NCBI RefSeq assembly: GCF_036345015.1
Contig: NZ_CP084098.1
Coordinates: 124,001-188,000, forward strand
DNA length: 64,000 bases
DNA from: Cyanobacterium sp. Dongsha4
Lineage (GTDB): Bacteria; Cyanobacteriota; Cyanobacteriia; Cyanobacteriales; Cyanobacteriaceae
Reading direction: 5' to 3'
Each line of letters opens with the position of its first letter. Positions within the stretch are counted from its first letter, which is position 1. This document shows, in pieces, positions 19,467 through 28,543 of the stretch. A model generated the notes under the pieces. It ran no database searches. It worked only from the letters and a program-made list of their open reading frames with translations, and was not told the origin of the DNA. The position numbers and the translations under genes are program-made.

Positions 19467-21560
19467 ATGAAATTTTGGCTAGAATTAATACAACAAATTC
19501 CCGTTAAAAATATAGATTTTGATTTAGAAAATAATCAAAAATTAGAGTCTAATTTGACTAATAAAATTATCGAGATTCCTAGTGCTAATTATCCTACCAC
19601 TATGGCTCAATTAACAGTAGGAAATATAACTTTTTTTGGAGGAGTTATTGGGGTTTTAGTTATCCTTGGATTAGTGGCAATTTGGGGCTATACAAGGGTT
19701 TATGTGGTAACTCCTAACAACGAGGCTTTTGTTCGTAATGGTGGTATTTTTGCGAAAGATAAAAAGGTAATTTTAAATGGTGGTTGCATCGTTATCCCCG
19801 GTATTCATCAATTAACCCGTGTGCCTTTGAGAGAAATTTCTATCGATGTGGTAAGACAAGGTAATTTAGCGGTGCGCACGAGGGATTATTTACGGGCAAA
19901 TATGCGAGTAACTTTTTATGTCTGTGTTAGTGCCGATAAGGATGCGGTTTTAACTGCGGCTCAAAGGTTATCTAAACAGGGTAAAATTTCCCCTGAAGAT
20001 ATAAAAGATGCTTTAGAAAAACGTGCTGATGATGCCATTAGGGCGGCGGCGAAAAAGAAAAGTATCGCAGAAATTGATTCGGATAAATTAGGTTTTGCGG
20101 AGGAAGTTTTAAATTTAATTCAACAGGATTTAAGAAAGGTTGGTTTAACTTTAAATAATATTGCGATTTCGGAAATTGAAGAAAGCGATACCTATGATGA
20201 AAATAACTTTTTTGATGCTCAAGGAGTGCGATTACGTACCGAAACAATTCAAAAATCCATTAAGCAAAAATTGGATGTGGAATTGGAAACTCAACGGGAA
20301 AAAAGAGAGTTAGAATTAAATACTCAGGTAGCTATTGAGCAACAAGAATTACAAGCAGAAAAGCAATCCTTAAATATTAAAAAGGAAAAAGAAGAAGCTA
20401 AATTAACCCAAATGAAGGAAATTGAATTTCTCAAAGCCCAACGGGAAAGGGAAGTTCAAGAATCAAAAGATCAAGAACAGGCTAAAGTTGAACGTAATAA
20501 AATTTTACAACAACAGGCGATCGAAGAAGAAGATATTAGAAAAAAATTAGCTGTACAACAAAAACAATATGAGGCAAATATTGCCCTAGAAGAAAGTAAT
20601 AAACAGTTAAGAGTTGCCCAAACCTCACAGGCACAAGAGGCGGAAGTGGCAGAAATTGAGCGTCAACAAACCGTAGAAGCATCTCGCTTAAGAGCCCAAA
20701 TTGCGATCGCAGAAGCAGAACAAGATTCAAAAATAGCACAACAACAGGCATCCATTGCTATTGCTAATAAAGAGAAAGAAAGATTTGCCGCCGAAGCCCA
20801 AAAAGCTCAAGCAGAAGAAGGGGTAAAAACAGCAAGAGAGGTAGAAAATGCGGAAAGACAGAAAAAATTATCTTTAATTGTGGCAGAAAGAGAAGCTGAA
20901 GAAAAACGTATTACGGATCAAAATGTAGTAGAAATTGATGTTTTCCGTCGTCGTCGTCAAGCAGAAATCGCCCGTCAAGCGGCAGAATTAGAAGCTGAAT
21001 CTATCCGCACCCTAGCAGATGCTCAGAAATATAAAGCCATTGCTGAAGCAGAAGGAAAATTGGCGATTATTCAAGCAGAAAATGCTCTTAGTAATGCTAA
21101 CCGCACTGCTGATTTACTCAAACAAATGATGCCTTTATTAATGCCCCAATTGCCCGAAATCGTAAAATCTCTTGCACCGCAACCCGGAGTTTTAGGGGAT
21201 GCCCGAATATATGCTTTTCCCGGTATGAGTGGTAATAGTGTTAATGGTAACGGTAACGGCAATGATATTAATAAATTATTGCTTTCCACTAGCGGTTTAT
21301 CTTTGATTAATACTCTATTAGATGAAGGAAAATTAGGTAACTTAGTGGCACAACTAAAGGGCTTACTGCATTCAGATTCTGGTAGTAATTCTAATCTCTC
21401 AGAGGTAAAAATCAGCAAAAATATTGATAATACTTCTACTATAGAATCTCAATCTTTAGCCTCCGATTATAATGAAGAGACAGAGGATAATTACTCTAGT
21501 GAAAACTTTGTTGAAGAAGATGAGGATTTAGATTTCTCTCCTTGGGCAGAGAATAATTAG
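19467..21560 (+). CDS. Flotillin family protein (YqiK/FloA-like)
   Basis: 697 aa, preceded by ACAGGAG. A single membrane segment (FFGGVIGVLVILGLVAIWG, ~52-72) leads into an SPFH/band-7 domain (YVVTPNNEAFVRNGG through LTLNNIAISEIEE, to ~240). A long Glu/Gln/Lys/Ala-rich coiled coil (~255-540) with AEAEGKLAIIQAENALSNA follows, then a Gly/Asn-rich segment and an acidic tail ending DEDLDFSPWAENN. Flotillins oligomerise and organise membrane microdomains. It is somewhat longer than usual because of the extra C-terminal ~130 residues. It sits with the DUF1449-like gene upstream and a small membrane protein downstream. Confidence 0.93.
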   Translation: MKFWLELIQQIPVKNIDFDLENNQKLESNLTNKIIEIPSANYPTTMAQLTVGNITFFGGVIGVLVILGLVAIWGYTRVYVVTPNNEAFVRNGGIFAKDKKVILNGGCIVIPGIHQLTRVPLREISIDVVRQGNLAVRTRDYLRANMRVTFYVCVSADKDAVLTAAQRLSKQGKISPEDIKDALEKRADDAIRAAAKKKSIAEIDSDKLGFAEEVLNLIQQDLRKVGLTLNNIAISEIEESDTYDENNFFDAQGVRLRTETIQKSIKQKLDVELETQREKRELELNTQVAIEQQELQAEKQSLNIKKEKEEAKLTQMKEIEFLKAQREREVQESKDQEQAKVERNKILQQQAIEEEDIRKKLAVQQKQYEANIALEESNKQLRVAQTSQAQEAEVAEIERQQTVEASRLRAQIAIAEAEQDSKIAQQQASIAIANKEKERFAAEAQKAQAEEGVKTAREVENAERQKKLSLIVAEREAEEKRITDQNVVEIDVFRRRRQAEIARQAAELEAESIRTLADAQKYKAIAEAEGKLAIIQAENALSNANRTADLLKQMMPLLMPQLPEIVKSLAPQPGVLGDARIYAFPGMSGNSVNGNGNGNDINKLLLSTSGLSLINTLLDEGKLGNLVAQLKGLLHSDSGSNSNLSEVKISKNIDNTSTIESQSLASDYNEETEDNYSSENFVEEDEDLDFSPWAENN

Positions 21561-21747
21561 TGTTATATTTCATCTCTTAATTTAATCGTAAAAAAGAGTA
21601 GCGAAGAGTAACAAAAGCAAGAGGTTAAAGTCTTTTGTAGAAAATTCATGAAAAATGTTAGTTAAACTGAATTAGGAATTAGGATTTCAACTAAAGAAAT
21701 TTTGTCTGAATCAATTAGATATATTAATTAATCAATAAAAAGAAATT

Positions 21748-22056
21748 ATGAACTCAAATCAACAACCTCAATGGCAAAAAAAATTAGAAGAAATAGAAGC
21801 TGAAATTTCTAATTCTAGTCAAAATCCAATCAATGCTATTAATTCTGAAAAATCTAAAAGTATGTTTTTGCAAGTTAAAAATTGGTTTATCTCTCTTCCT
21901 GCGGTTGGAAAAATCGTCGTTGGTTTATTCGGATTTGCAGTGACAATTTCTTTATTAAAAGCTGTTTTTTCTCTTGTTCAATTAGCTATTAGTTTAGCAT
22001 TTTTAAGTGTTATTGTTTACTTTATTTATCAATTTTTTATTAAATCTAAATCCTAA
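21748..22056 (+). CDS. Small membrane protein next to flotillin
   Basis: 102 aa. A soluble, Glu/Gln/Asn-rich N-half (~45 residues) is followed by two hydrophobic helices (VGKIVVGLFGFAVTISLLKA and VQLAISLAFLSVIVYFIYQF) and a short basic end (KSKS). I do not recognise the family. It lies 187 bp after the flotillin gene on the same strand and could be part of the same unit. Confidence 0.65.
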   Translation: MNSNQQPQWQKKLEEIEAEISNSSQNPINAINSEKSKSMFLQVKNWFISLPAVGKIVVGLFGFAVTISLLKAVFSLVQLAISLAFLSVIVYFIYQFFIKSKS

Positions 22057-22821
22057 AAGAATATAGTTTTTTGATAAAATTAATTATAACTCAGTTCAGA
22101 AATTCACAAAAATACATTTTAGTTGATTTTCTTGTTTTCAATTTTTTATGATTAATCTATCAGTTTAGGAAATTAATTTTTATCAGCAAGGAAATTAAAC
22201 TCTTGGCTCTATTACCTCTTGTTGTGTAAATTATTAGTTTAGGTAGCGGATTTAGGAAACCCCTCTGTATCTCCAAGGCTGTTTCATTCTAAAATTTTCT
22301 GGTTAAGGCAGGAAATGGGGAATAGGCACTCTTGCAATAGTTTTTAATGGTTTATGGTTATAAATTGATAATCTCAACATTTTTAACTACTTCTTAATCC
22401 TCAAAGCTCTAAAACGCTATATTCTTTTACTGGCAATAGTTTTAGCGTTTTTGTATTTCTACTTTGAAACAGCCTTGCTCTGTATCTCCCCTTAAAAAGG
22501 GAGAAGGGGAAAAGAAAACTATTAAATAATAATTTATGAACTTTTAGTTTTTATTCTACTATAAACACTATTAAATTAATTAAATTAATGCTATAGAAAT
22601 TATTTTCTATTAATTTATTATCACCACACTCTGAAGAGTCAAAATCTTTAATTAAGCTATTACTTAATACCATAACAAGAGTTTTTTTGTTAATATTTAT
22701 TAGTTTTAACAATTGAAATTTTTGACAATAAAAATATATTGATACTGTAAAATTTTTACAATTTCCATCTACTAAAACCTGCCTAAATCTGAGATTTTTA
22801 TGCTGAACTGAGGTTGATTTT
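22057..22821. other. Long intergenic region containing MITE copy 1
   Basis: 765 bp, AT-rich, without coding capacity. It holds the 204-bp MITE (22274-22477), its flanking 11-bp duplication and the host repeat CTTAAAAAGGGAGAAGGGG (~22491-22509). The last 350 bp are AT-rich; near 22785-22815 is a CTGAACTGAGGTTGA segment related to other dispersed repeats. Confidence 0.65.
22274..22477. mobile_element. 204-bp MITE, copy 1
   Basis: Non-coding element with perfect 13-bp terminal inverted repeats (CAAGGCTGTTTCA / TGAAACAGCCTTG), flanked by an 11-bp direct repeat CTCTGTATCTC at 22263-22273 and 22478-22488. A copy of equal length at 50182-50385 differs at only about four positions. Inside is a hairpin AAAACGCT...AGCGTTTT. 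An 11-bp duplication resembles that of some IS4-group elements (family knowledge), but no transposase parent is in the window. Confidence 0.88.
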
Positions 22822-25326
22822 ATGAAAGAAGAGAATAATAATTCAATAATAATTACTAAAAATAATCCTTATATTATTTGTGGTAATCATGGGCAAAAAT
22901 TACCGCCAATGGAATTAGTTAAAGATCAATATTTATTAGGTAGAGATCCTAATTTTGTTGATTTTGTCGTACCTAATGAATGGTTAGTTTTTAGTCGTAT
23001 TCAGGCAACTTTTGTTTTCATTGAAAATCATTATCATATATTTGATGGCGATCGCACTTCTTCTAGTAGTAATAAGCTATACATTAATAATAATTTAATT
23101 ACCCCTGATGAGGGTTATATTTTGAGACACGGGGATGTAATCAGAATTGGCAATAATGTAAATACGATTGCAACTATTGAATTTTATGACCCAACAAGGA
23201 TTACAGCATTACCAAGTATTCCCGAAGGTACAATTTTAATTAATGAAAATTTAGTACAGTCTAGTACAGTAATGTTTGATCCGAATACTCCTCCCGAAAA
23301 AATTGCGGTGGTAGGGGACAAATGTTCGGCAGATGTAATTAATTTAGCTAGTCAAAAGGAAATTATCATTGGGCGGGATAAAAGTTGTGATGTGGTGTTG
23401 AATGCTCCAACGGTGTCTCGTAAGCACGTGACGATTGACTATGTCACCGAGGGCAAATGTATTGTTTCTAATTATAGTCCTAACGGCATTTTTGTAGATG
23501 GTTTTCCCATTAAAGGACGCATTACCATTAATTCAGGTACGGTAATTAAAATTGTGCCTTATACTTTTGTTTTTGACAAAGATAAATTATTAGTTGCAGA
23601 TACAGGAGAAAATATCCGTTTAGATGCTCAAAATATCAGCTTAATTGTTAAGAATAAAAGGAAAGAAAAAATAATTTTATTAAACAACTTATCTATGCCC
23701 ATTGAACCAAAACAATTAGTTGCCTTAGTTGGAGGTAGTGGGGCAGGAAAATCAACTTTTTTAAGAACTTTATTAGGCATTCAAAACACCACTTCAGGAA
23801 AAGTCTATTTAAACGGAGAAGATTTAGCGGAAAATTTTAATTTATATCGTCATCAAATTGGCTATGTACCTCAAACAGACATTATTCACAAAGACTTAAA
23901 AGTAGAAGAAGTTTTGCGTTTTACTGCTAAATTAAGATTACCCCCTGACATTGATATAGATACTATTATTGAAAAAACTTTAGCAGATATTGAGATGTTA
24001 GAAAAACGGGATGTTTTAGTTAAAAATTTGAGTGGAGGACAATTAAAAAGAGTATCCATAGGAGTAGAATTATTAGTTAATCCTAAGTTATTTTTTCTCG
24101 ATGAACCCACTTCTGGATTAGATCCGGGTTTAGATAAAAAAATAATGCAATTATTGCGTAAATTAGCAGATCAAGGAAGAACTATTATCCTTGTTACCCA
24201 TGCTACTAATAATATCAAATTGTGCGATCGCATCGCTTTTTTAGGGCAGGGAGGCAACCTTTGCTTTTTTGGTAGCTATGAAGAAGCTAAAAATTTTTTT
24301 GATTTAGAAAATAAAGATTTTGCCGATGTTTATCTTGAATTAGACAATAAAACTGCGGTGACTCAAACCGCCGAAAAATATCAACATTCCACCTACCAAC
24401 GTCACAACATTGAAAATAAACTCCTAACAACTAATCCCGTTGATAAAAAGAAAGAAAAATCCAAACCCATAAAAGGTAACTTTTTTCGACAATTACTGGT
24501 TTTATCTCAAAGATACCTTGAATTGGTAAAGCGCGATCGCATCAACTTGATCATATCTCTCTTAACTGCACCCATCGGCATTATGCTAATCAACTTAGCC
24601 GCAAGAGAACGAGAACCCTTTATCATAGGAACAGAAAATGATCCTTCCATTGCACCCTTCGCTCAAACTGTGGTTTTTGTTTTTACTTGTGCCGCTCTAT
24701 GGGTAGGACTAGCAGGATCACTACAAGAAGTAGTCAAAGAAAAAGATATTTATCAAAGAGAAAGACTGGTAAACCTAAACCTTCGTGCCTATCTCGGCTC
24801 AAAACTATTAATTATCGGTGCATTAGCCATCGTACAAACCTTGTTTATGGTGAGTGTCGCCCTTCCTTCCTTTGACTCTCCTGAACCAGAAATAATATCT
24901 TGGTGGGCAGGATTTGCCATTACTAGCTTTCTCACCCTTCTTAGCGCCTCCTGTTTAGGATTAATGGTTTCGGCTATGGTGACAAATATTACTCAAGCAA
25001 ATAGCGCCTTACCAATTCTTTTGTTACCACAAATTATCTTTTCTGGGGTGTTGTTTGAAATTAAAGGCATAATTCAATATATCTCATGGTTAATGATTAG
25101 TCGTTGGTCTGTGGGCGCTTATGGTTCATTGGTGGATATTAATGGCTTAATTCCCGAACCAACTATCTTACCTGACGGCACAACAATGCCTTTACCATTT
25201 GAAGAAAAATATATCTATCAACCTGACTGGGATAATTTAAGTGCAAATTGGCAAATGTTATTAATTCACGCCTGTTTTTATCTCTTAATTACTTATTTTC
25301 TACAGAGAAATAAAGATATTCTTTAA
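22822..25326 (+). CDS. ABC transporter with two FHA domains (ABCG-type half transporter)
   Basis: 834 aa. FHA domain 1 is at ~35-95 (YLLGRDPNFVDFVVPNEW). FHA domain 2, at ~180-245, has the canonical IIGRDKSCDVVLNAPTVSRKHV. An ATPase domain at ~265-500 has Walker A GGSGAGKST, signature LSGGQLKRVSIG and Walker B LFFLDEPTSGLDPG. A C-terminal ABC2-type membrane domain (~550-830) has about six helices. The order FHA-ATPase-TM is the ABCG layout. FHA domains bind phosphothreonine, so activity may be tied to Ser/Thr kinase signalling. The substrate is unknown and no kinase gene is nearby. Confidence 0.93.
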   Translation: MKEENNNSIIITKNNPYIICGNHGQKLPPMELVKDQYLLGRDPNFVDFVVPNEWLVFSRIQATFVFIENHYHIFDGDRTSSSSNKLYINNNLITPDEGYILRHGDVIRIGNNVNTIATIEFYDPTRITALPSIPEGTILINENLVQSSTVMFDPNTPPEKIAVVGDKCSADVINLASQKEIIIGRDKSCDVVLNAPTVSRKHVTIDYVTEGKCIVSNYSPNGIFVDGFPIKGRITINSGTVIKIVPYTFVFDKDKLLVADTGENIRLDAQNISLIVKNKRKEKIILLNNLSMPIEPKQLVALVGGSGAGKSTFLRTLLGIQNTTSGKVYLNGEDLAENFNLYRHQIGYVPQTDIIHKDLKVEEVLRFTAKLRLPPDIDIDTIIEKTLADIEMLEKRDVLVKNLSGGQLKRVSIGVELLVNPKLFFLDEPTSGLDPGLDKKIMQLLRKLADQGRTIILVTHATNNIKLCDRIAFLGQGGNLCFFGSYEEAKNFFDLENKDFADVYLELDNKTAVTQTAEKYQHSTYQRHNIENKLLTTNPVDKKKEKSKPIKGNFFRQLLVLSQRYLELVKRDRINLIISLLTAPIGIMLINLAAREREPFIIGTENDPSIAPFAQTVVFVFTCAALWVGLAGSLQEVVKEKDIYQRERLVNLNLRAYLGSKLLIIGALAIVQTLFMVSVALPSFDSPEPEIISWWAGFAITSFLTLLSASCLGLMVSAMVTNITQANSALPILLLPQIIFSGVLFEIKGIIQYISWLMISRWSVGAYGSLVDINGLIPEPTILPDGTTMPLPFEEKYIYQPDWDNLSANWQMLLIHACFYLLITYFLQRNKDIL

Positions 25327-25338
25327 GCAAGAAGCAGA

Positions 25339-25632
25339 GGGCAAAAGTTTTTAACTGACACTAACCCCAACACCCTAATACCCACCTGAGTTTGGAGTTC
25401 GGAGTTCGGAGTTCGGAGTTCGGAGTTAAAAGTAATAATTATTGACAAAAAAGCTGAATAAATTGATTTTAAATGAGTTTTTCCTAAATTTAATAATTTT
25501 TTATTCCAAAATTGGCTCGATGATAACTCGAGGGCGCTTTATTTTTCGATACTTTTTTCATCGAACTCAGGTAATAACCCAATCCTCTGACACCTGCAAC
25601 CTGAAACCTGAAACCTTTTTCATAATTCCTAA
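25339..25632 (+). repeat. Large dispersed repeat, copy A (inverted partner at 29645-29912)
   Basis: Starts GGGCAAAAGTTTTTAACTGACAC and ends CATAATTCCTAA. It is nearly identical to the reverse complement of 29645-29912. It contains a GGAGTTC heptamer array (25394-25427) that is shorter in copy B, a HIP-free AT-rich core, an ACTCGAG-containing segment, and CCTGAAACCTGAAACC at the end. No ORF worth annotating. Confidence 0.88.
25394..25427 (+). repeat. GGAGTTC heptamer tandem array
   Basis: Four complete GGAGTTC units and a fifth lacking its last base, in register. The equivalent place in copy B has about two units. This is short tandem repeat (STRR)-like sequence. Confidence 0.85.
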
Positions 25633-25835
25633 CTCGTCTTCCCCAATAACCTGACACCTGAAATAAACAATAATCAGAAATTTTTGCGTCGGACTGAGAT
25701 AATATTAGGGTCTGAGTGAAAGTAAACAAAAGTTAAGTTATTTATACCTAGCCATAGAATAATTGTCCCATAAGCGATAAAATCTAGTATCGTCCATGGT
25801 AAACCGCAAAAATGAACCCTGACTAGATAACCTTA

Positions 25836-26105
25836 ATGAGTACAGAAATATACATAAATCACCCCAATTTTGGTCTTTTATATCGATTGTGTGTTATCGA
25901 TAAAAATGAGGAATTATTTACTACTCTTTATGCTCAACGTCTGTTTTTTAAAGTAGTAATACAGTCACAATCCCCACTATTTGAACCTTTAAGTCGAACA
26001 GAAGCCCGTATTTTAATGGAGAATAAATTACGCCGTTTAAGAGGTAACGGAGAATGGCAAACCTATCAAGAGGTTAATCAACTTTATCAAAATACTTTTC
26101 AATAG
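25836..26105 (+). CDS. pipX: PipX, PII- and NtcA-interacting protein
   Basis: 89 aa, the family's normal length. YINHPNFGLLYRLCVID, ELFTTLYAQRLFFKV and FEPLSRTEARILMENKLRRL are the conserved Tudor-like (KOW) domain and following helices. PipX co-activates NtcA when 2-oxoglutarate is high and is sequestered by PII (GlnB) when nitrogen is abundant, linking carbon/nitrogen state to transcription. It stands alone between dispersed repeats. Confidence 0.93.
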   Translation: MSTEIYINHPNFGLLYRLCVIDKNEELFTTLYAQRLFFKVVIQSQSPLFEPLSRTEARILMENKLRRLRGNGEWQTYQEVNQLYQNTFQ

Positions 26106-26117
26106 ACTTCTTGCAAT

Positions 26118-26157
26118 CTGAGTTCGAGATAAAATTGTCGGTTAAGGTAGGCAATAG
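26118..26157 (+). repeat. Dispersed CTGAGTTCGATATAAA-type repeat
   Basis: CTGAGTTCGAGATAAAATTG, then TCGGTTAAGGTAGGCAA. Related copies are at 58534-58570 (plus) and 29940-29976 (minus, more diverged). It lies directly after the pipX stop. Confidence 0.6.
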
Positions 26158-26262
26158 TATTTATAATTGACATTAACTAAGGTTAAATTAATTTTTAAAT
26201 ACATTTTTCTCAAGAAAGCTGATTTTTTCGGAGAAAATTTCGCCAATTCTAAGTTGAAACTC

Positions 26263-26297
26263 CTTATTTTTCAATACTTTTTTCATCGAACTCAGGT
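26263..26297 (+). repeat. Partial, diverged third copy of the large repeat
   Basis: This 35-bp segment (CTTATTTTTCAATACTTT through CTCAGGT) matches the middle of copies A and B with one difference; the preceding ~45 bp are only loosely similar. Confidence 0.65.
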
Positions 26298-26388
26298 TAT
26301 TTATTGCACAAATGAGGCAACAGACAATAAGCAACAAAAAAATCGTGTCCAATCCCATAGAAATTAATTTTAAATGAGATCAATTAAT

Positions 26389-28326
26389 TTAATTTTGCGT
26401 CAAAAAAACAGTTCTTTCTCCGTATTTTAATAAAGATTCAAGAGTAGCTAAACGATTTTTCCATGTTTCCACTTGTTCGGGATTTTCTTGGTTATGTTTT
26501 GCTAAATAATGACTGAATCTTACTTTAAATATGGATAAATCTTTCTCAAGGTCTTTTAATTTAGCTGGTGTAGGATTTTGAGCCAAATCAGAGAAGCGAT
26601 CGCCTAATTTATCTGCTTGTTCTGACCATTGTTGTAAGTAAGCTGGATCAATATTAATTTGATTATTAGCTAACAGAAAAATCCATTCTTTTTGTAATGC
26701 TTGATAACGTTCTTCTGCACTTTGAAAGGGTTTTCGATAAGGAATAGGAGATGCTGTTGTTCCCTGAGTTTGTTGGAGCATTTTTTGCAAGGTGGGTTGA
26801 AAGTTCTCCGCCGCAAATAAGGCATATCCAGTGGAGGGCATATTGCGAATGGATTGAACTTGGTCAAAAGTTTCGGTGTCAGGTACGCTTAATAAACGAA
26901 TACCAGGAATAACTAGACCCGAATTTTTTCCTGCTAAATCATGTACAGACTGGGTTCTAGCTTCAAAACTCCCTGTATCTAAAGCATAAGTCATTAGTAC
27001 CATAACATCGACCCAACCACTGTAAATCCATTCTTCCCAATGTTGTTGTAGTACATTCAGTCTCTGGTTTCTTTCCATAGGAAATACTGCGGCCGAAAGG
27101 ATTAAATCTGGGCGTTTTTCTTTGAGTCTTTGAGAAACTTCTGCGACGAAACTATCTATTTGTTTAATTTTAAAACCAGTCCAAACAGACCATGCAGAGG
27201 AAGATTTTTGAATTTTTTTCGGATCTACTCCATGACTTTCTTTGAAAAAATGACGACTGGCGGCGGTGTAACCAAAGGTTTGTTTGGTATGATTATCTTG
27301 GAAAGGATAACGAATATAATCTAATTGAATACCGTCCACGTCATAGTTAGTGGCAATTTCTTCTAAGAGGGAATAAAGATAATTTCTAACATAAGGATTG
27401 GCTGGATCAAAAAAGGCTTTTTTAAATCCGGGGGTGTGGTTAAAAACAGCTCCATTTTCATCTTTTAACACCCAAGTCGGATTGCGGGATAAAACTGGAC
27501 CTAGATAGTTTTGTGGTTGTCCTAATATTTGATTATGTCCTTGATTAGCCGCCGCAAAAATCCAAGCCCAAGCGTGTAATTCCATATTTCTTTCGTGGGC
27601 TAGTTCGATCGCAGCTTTGAGAGGATCCCAACCTTTGGTCATGGGGTTTTGTTCAGGAGCAACTCGGCTAGGATAAATAGGATAACTGGCGTTAATGGTT
27701 TCAAAGAAAACGGTATTAATTCCCGCTTCTGCCATTTGATTAAATAAAGGTTCTAAATCGGCTTTAGATCTTGCTTTGACGATAGTACCTCGATCGAGCC
27801 AAATAGCTCTTATTTCTGATTGGGCAAAAGGTCTATCTACAGGGTAATTATCCCACAGTTCCCTTCTGGCATCTAGCCACATTCTACGAGCTTGGGGAAA
27901 GTTTTGACGGGCTAAGGTGGGAAATTCTACTAACAATTGTTGAGCAGATGCGATCGCTTCGTAGGCTCTATTATTACTGTAACGACTATTAGACTTTGTT
28001 TCTGTATAGCTAACATTAGTCAATTGACGATATTTAGCCAACTCTTGCACTACGGCACTCATTGAACCATCATACTTTGTATTTTGAGCTTCAGCAGTAA
28101 TTAAAGTACTTTCTACCCGATAGATTAAATCTTGCAACTCATTCACCATTTGTTCAATTTCTCGGGGAGAGACTTGACTAACAGTAACGGAGGGGCGTTG
28201 AGAAATCGATAATGGTTTATTTTGAGCTCTGACAACTTCTATAAATGTGGGGGGAATGTTGATTAACCCTAGCATAAGTAAGGTTTGTTGGATCTGAGTC
28301 CAAAGGCTTTTTCTATTGAATAACAT
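26389..28326 (-). CDS. GHL10 family glycoside-hydrolase-like protein (long form)
   Basis: 645 aa. After an N-terminal signal-like region and a helical stretch (~50-165), the catalytic-like TIM barrel begins at SEIRAIWLDRGTIVKARSKA and includes NTVFFETINASYPIYPS, LHAWAWIFAAANQGHN, VDGIQLDYIRYPF and WVDVMVLMTYALDTGSF. This is the DUF187/GHL10 family of exported putative glycosidases. It extends ~110 residues past the barrel as a helical tail. Substrate unknown, perhaps an envelope polysaccharide. A shorter paralog is at 50539-51696. Confidence 0.88.
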   Translation of the reverse strand: MLFNRKSLWTQIQQTLLMLGLINIPPTFIEVVRAQNKPLSISQRPSVTVSQVSPREIEQMVNELQDLIYRVESTLITAEAQNTKYDGSMSAVVQELAKYRQLTNVSYTETKSNSRYSNNRAYEAIASAQQLLVEFPTLARQNFPQARRMWLDARRELWDNYPVDRPFAQSEIRAIWLDRGTIVKARSKADLEPLFNQMAEAGINTVFFETINASYPIYPSRVAPEQNPMTKGWDPLKAAIELAHERNMELHAWAWIFAAANQGHNQILGQPQNYLGPVLSRNPTWVLKDENGAVFNHTPGFKKAFFDPANPYVRNYLYSLLEEIATNYDVDGIQLDYIRYPFQDNHTKQTFGYTAASRHFFKESHGVDPKKIQKSSSAWSVWTGFKIKQIDSFVAEVSQRLKEKRPDLILSAAVFPMERNQRLNVLQQHWEEWIYSGWVDVMVLMTYALDTGSFEARTQSVHDLAGKNSGLVIPGIRLLSVPDTETFDQVQSIRNMPSTGYALFAAENFQPTLQKMLQQTQGTTASPIPYRKPFQSAEERYQALQKEWIFLLANNQINIDPAYLQQWSEQADKLGDRFSDLAQNPTPAKLKDLEKDLSIFKVRFSHYLAKHNQENPEQVETWKNRLATLESLLKYGERTVFLTQN

Positions 28327-28543
28327 TATTTTGGCTACTTTAACTATATAAATTGATGTCGATCAAAGTTTTAAGAAATATTAAATCACTCCCCACACAA
28401 TAATAACAGATGGTGTTCAATCAGTGAATAACTCTGTAGAGAGAGAGATTCGGAGCTTTAAGAGTTGGGGGTATTAGAGACTTTAAAAAATGGGTGAGTA
28501 GGTAGAGATAAATTAACTATTGCCTGAGAGGGCAAGAAGTCTA

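Noticed and set aside
25394-25427. CRISPR-like repeats
   Set aside because: Units are 7 bp without spacers; no cas genes in the window.
25490-25729. Reading frames inside the large repeats (also 29494-29706 and 26167-26367)
   Set aside because: The same peptide is produced from dispersed repeat sequence; no start signals or domain pattern.
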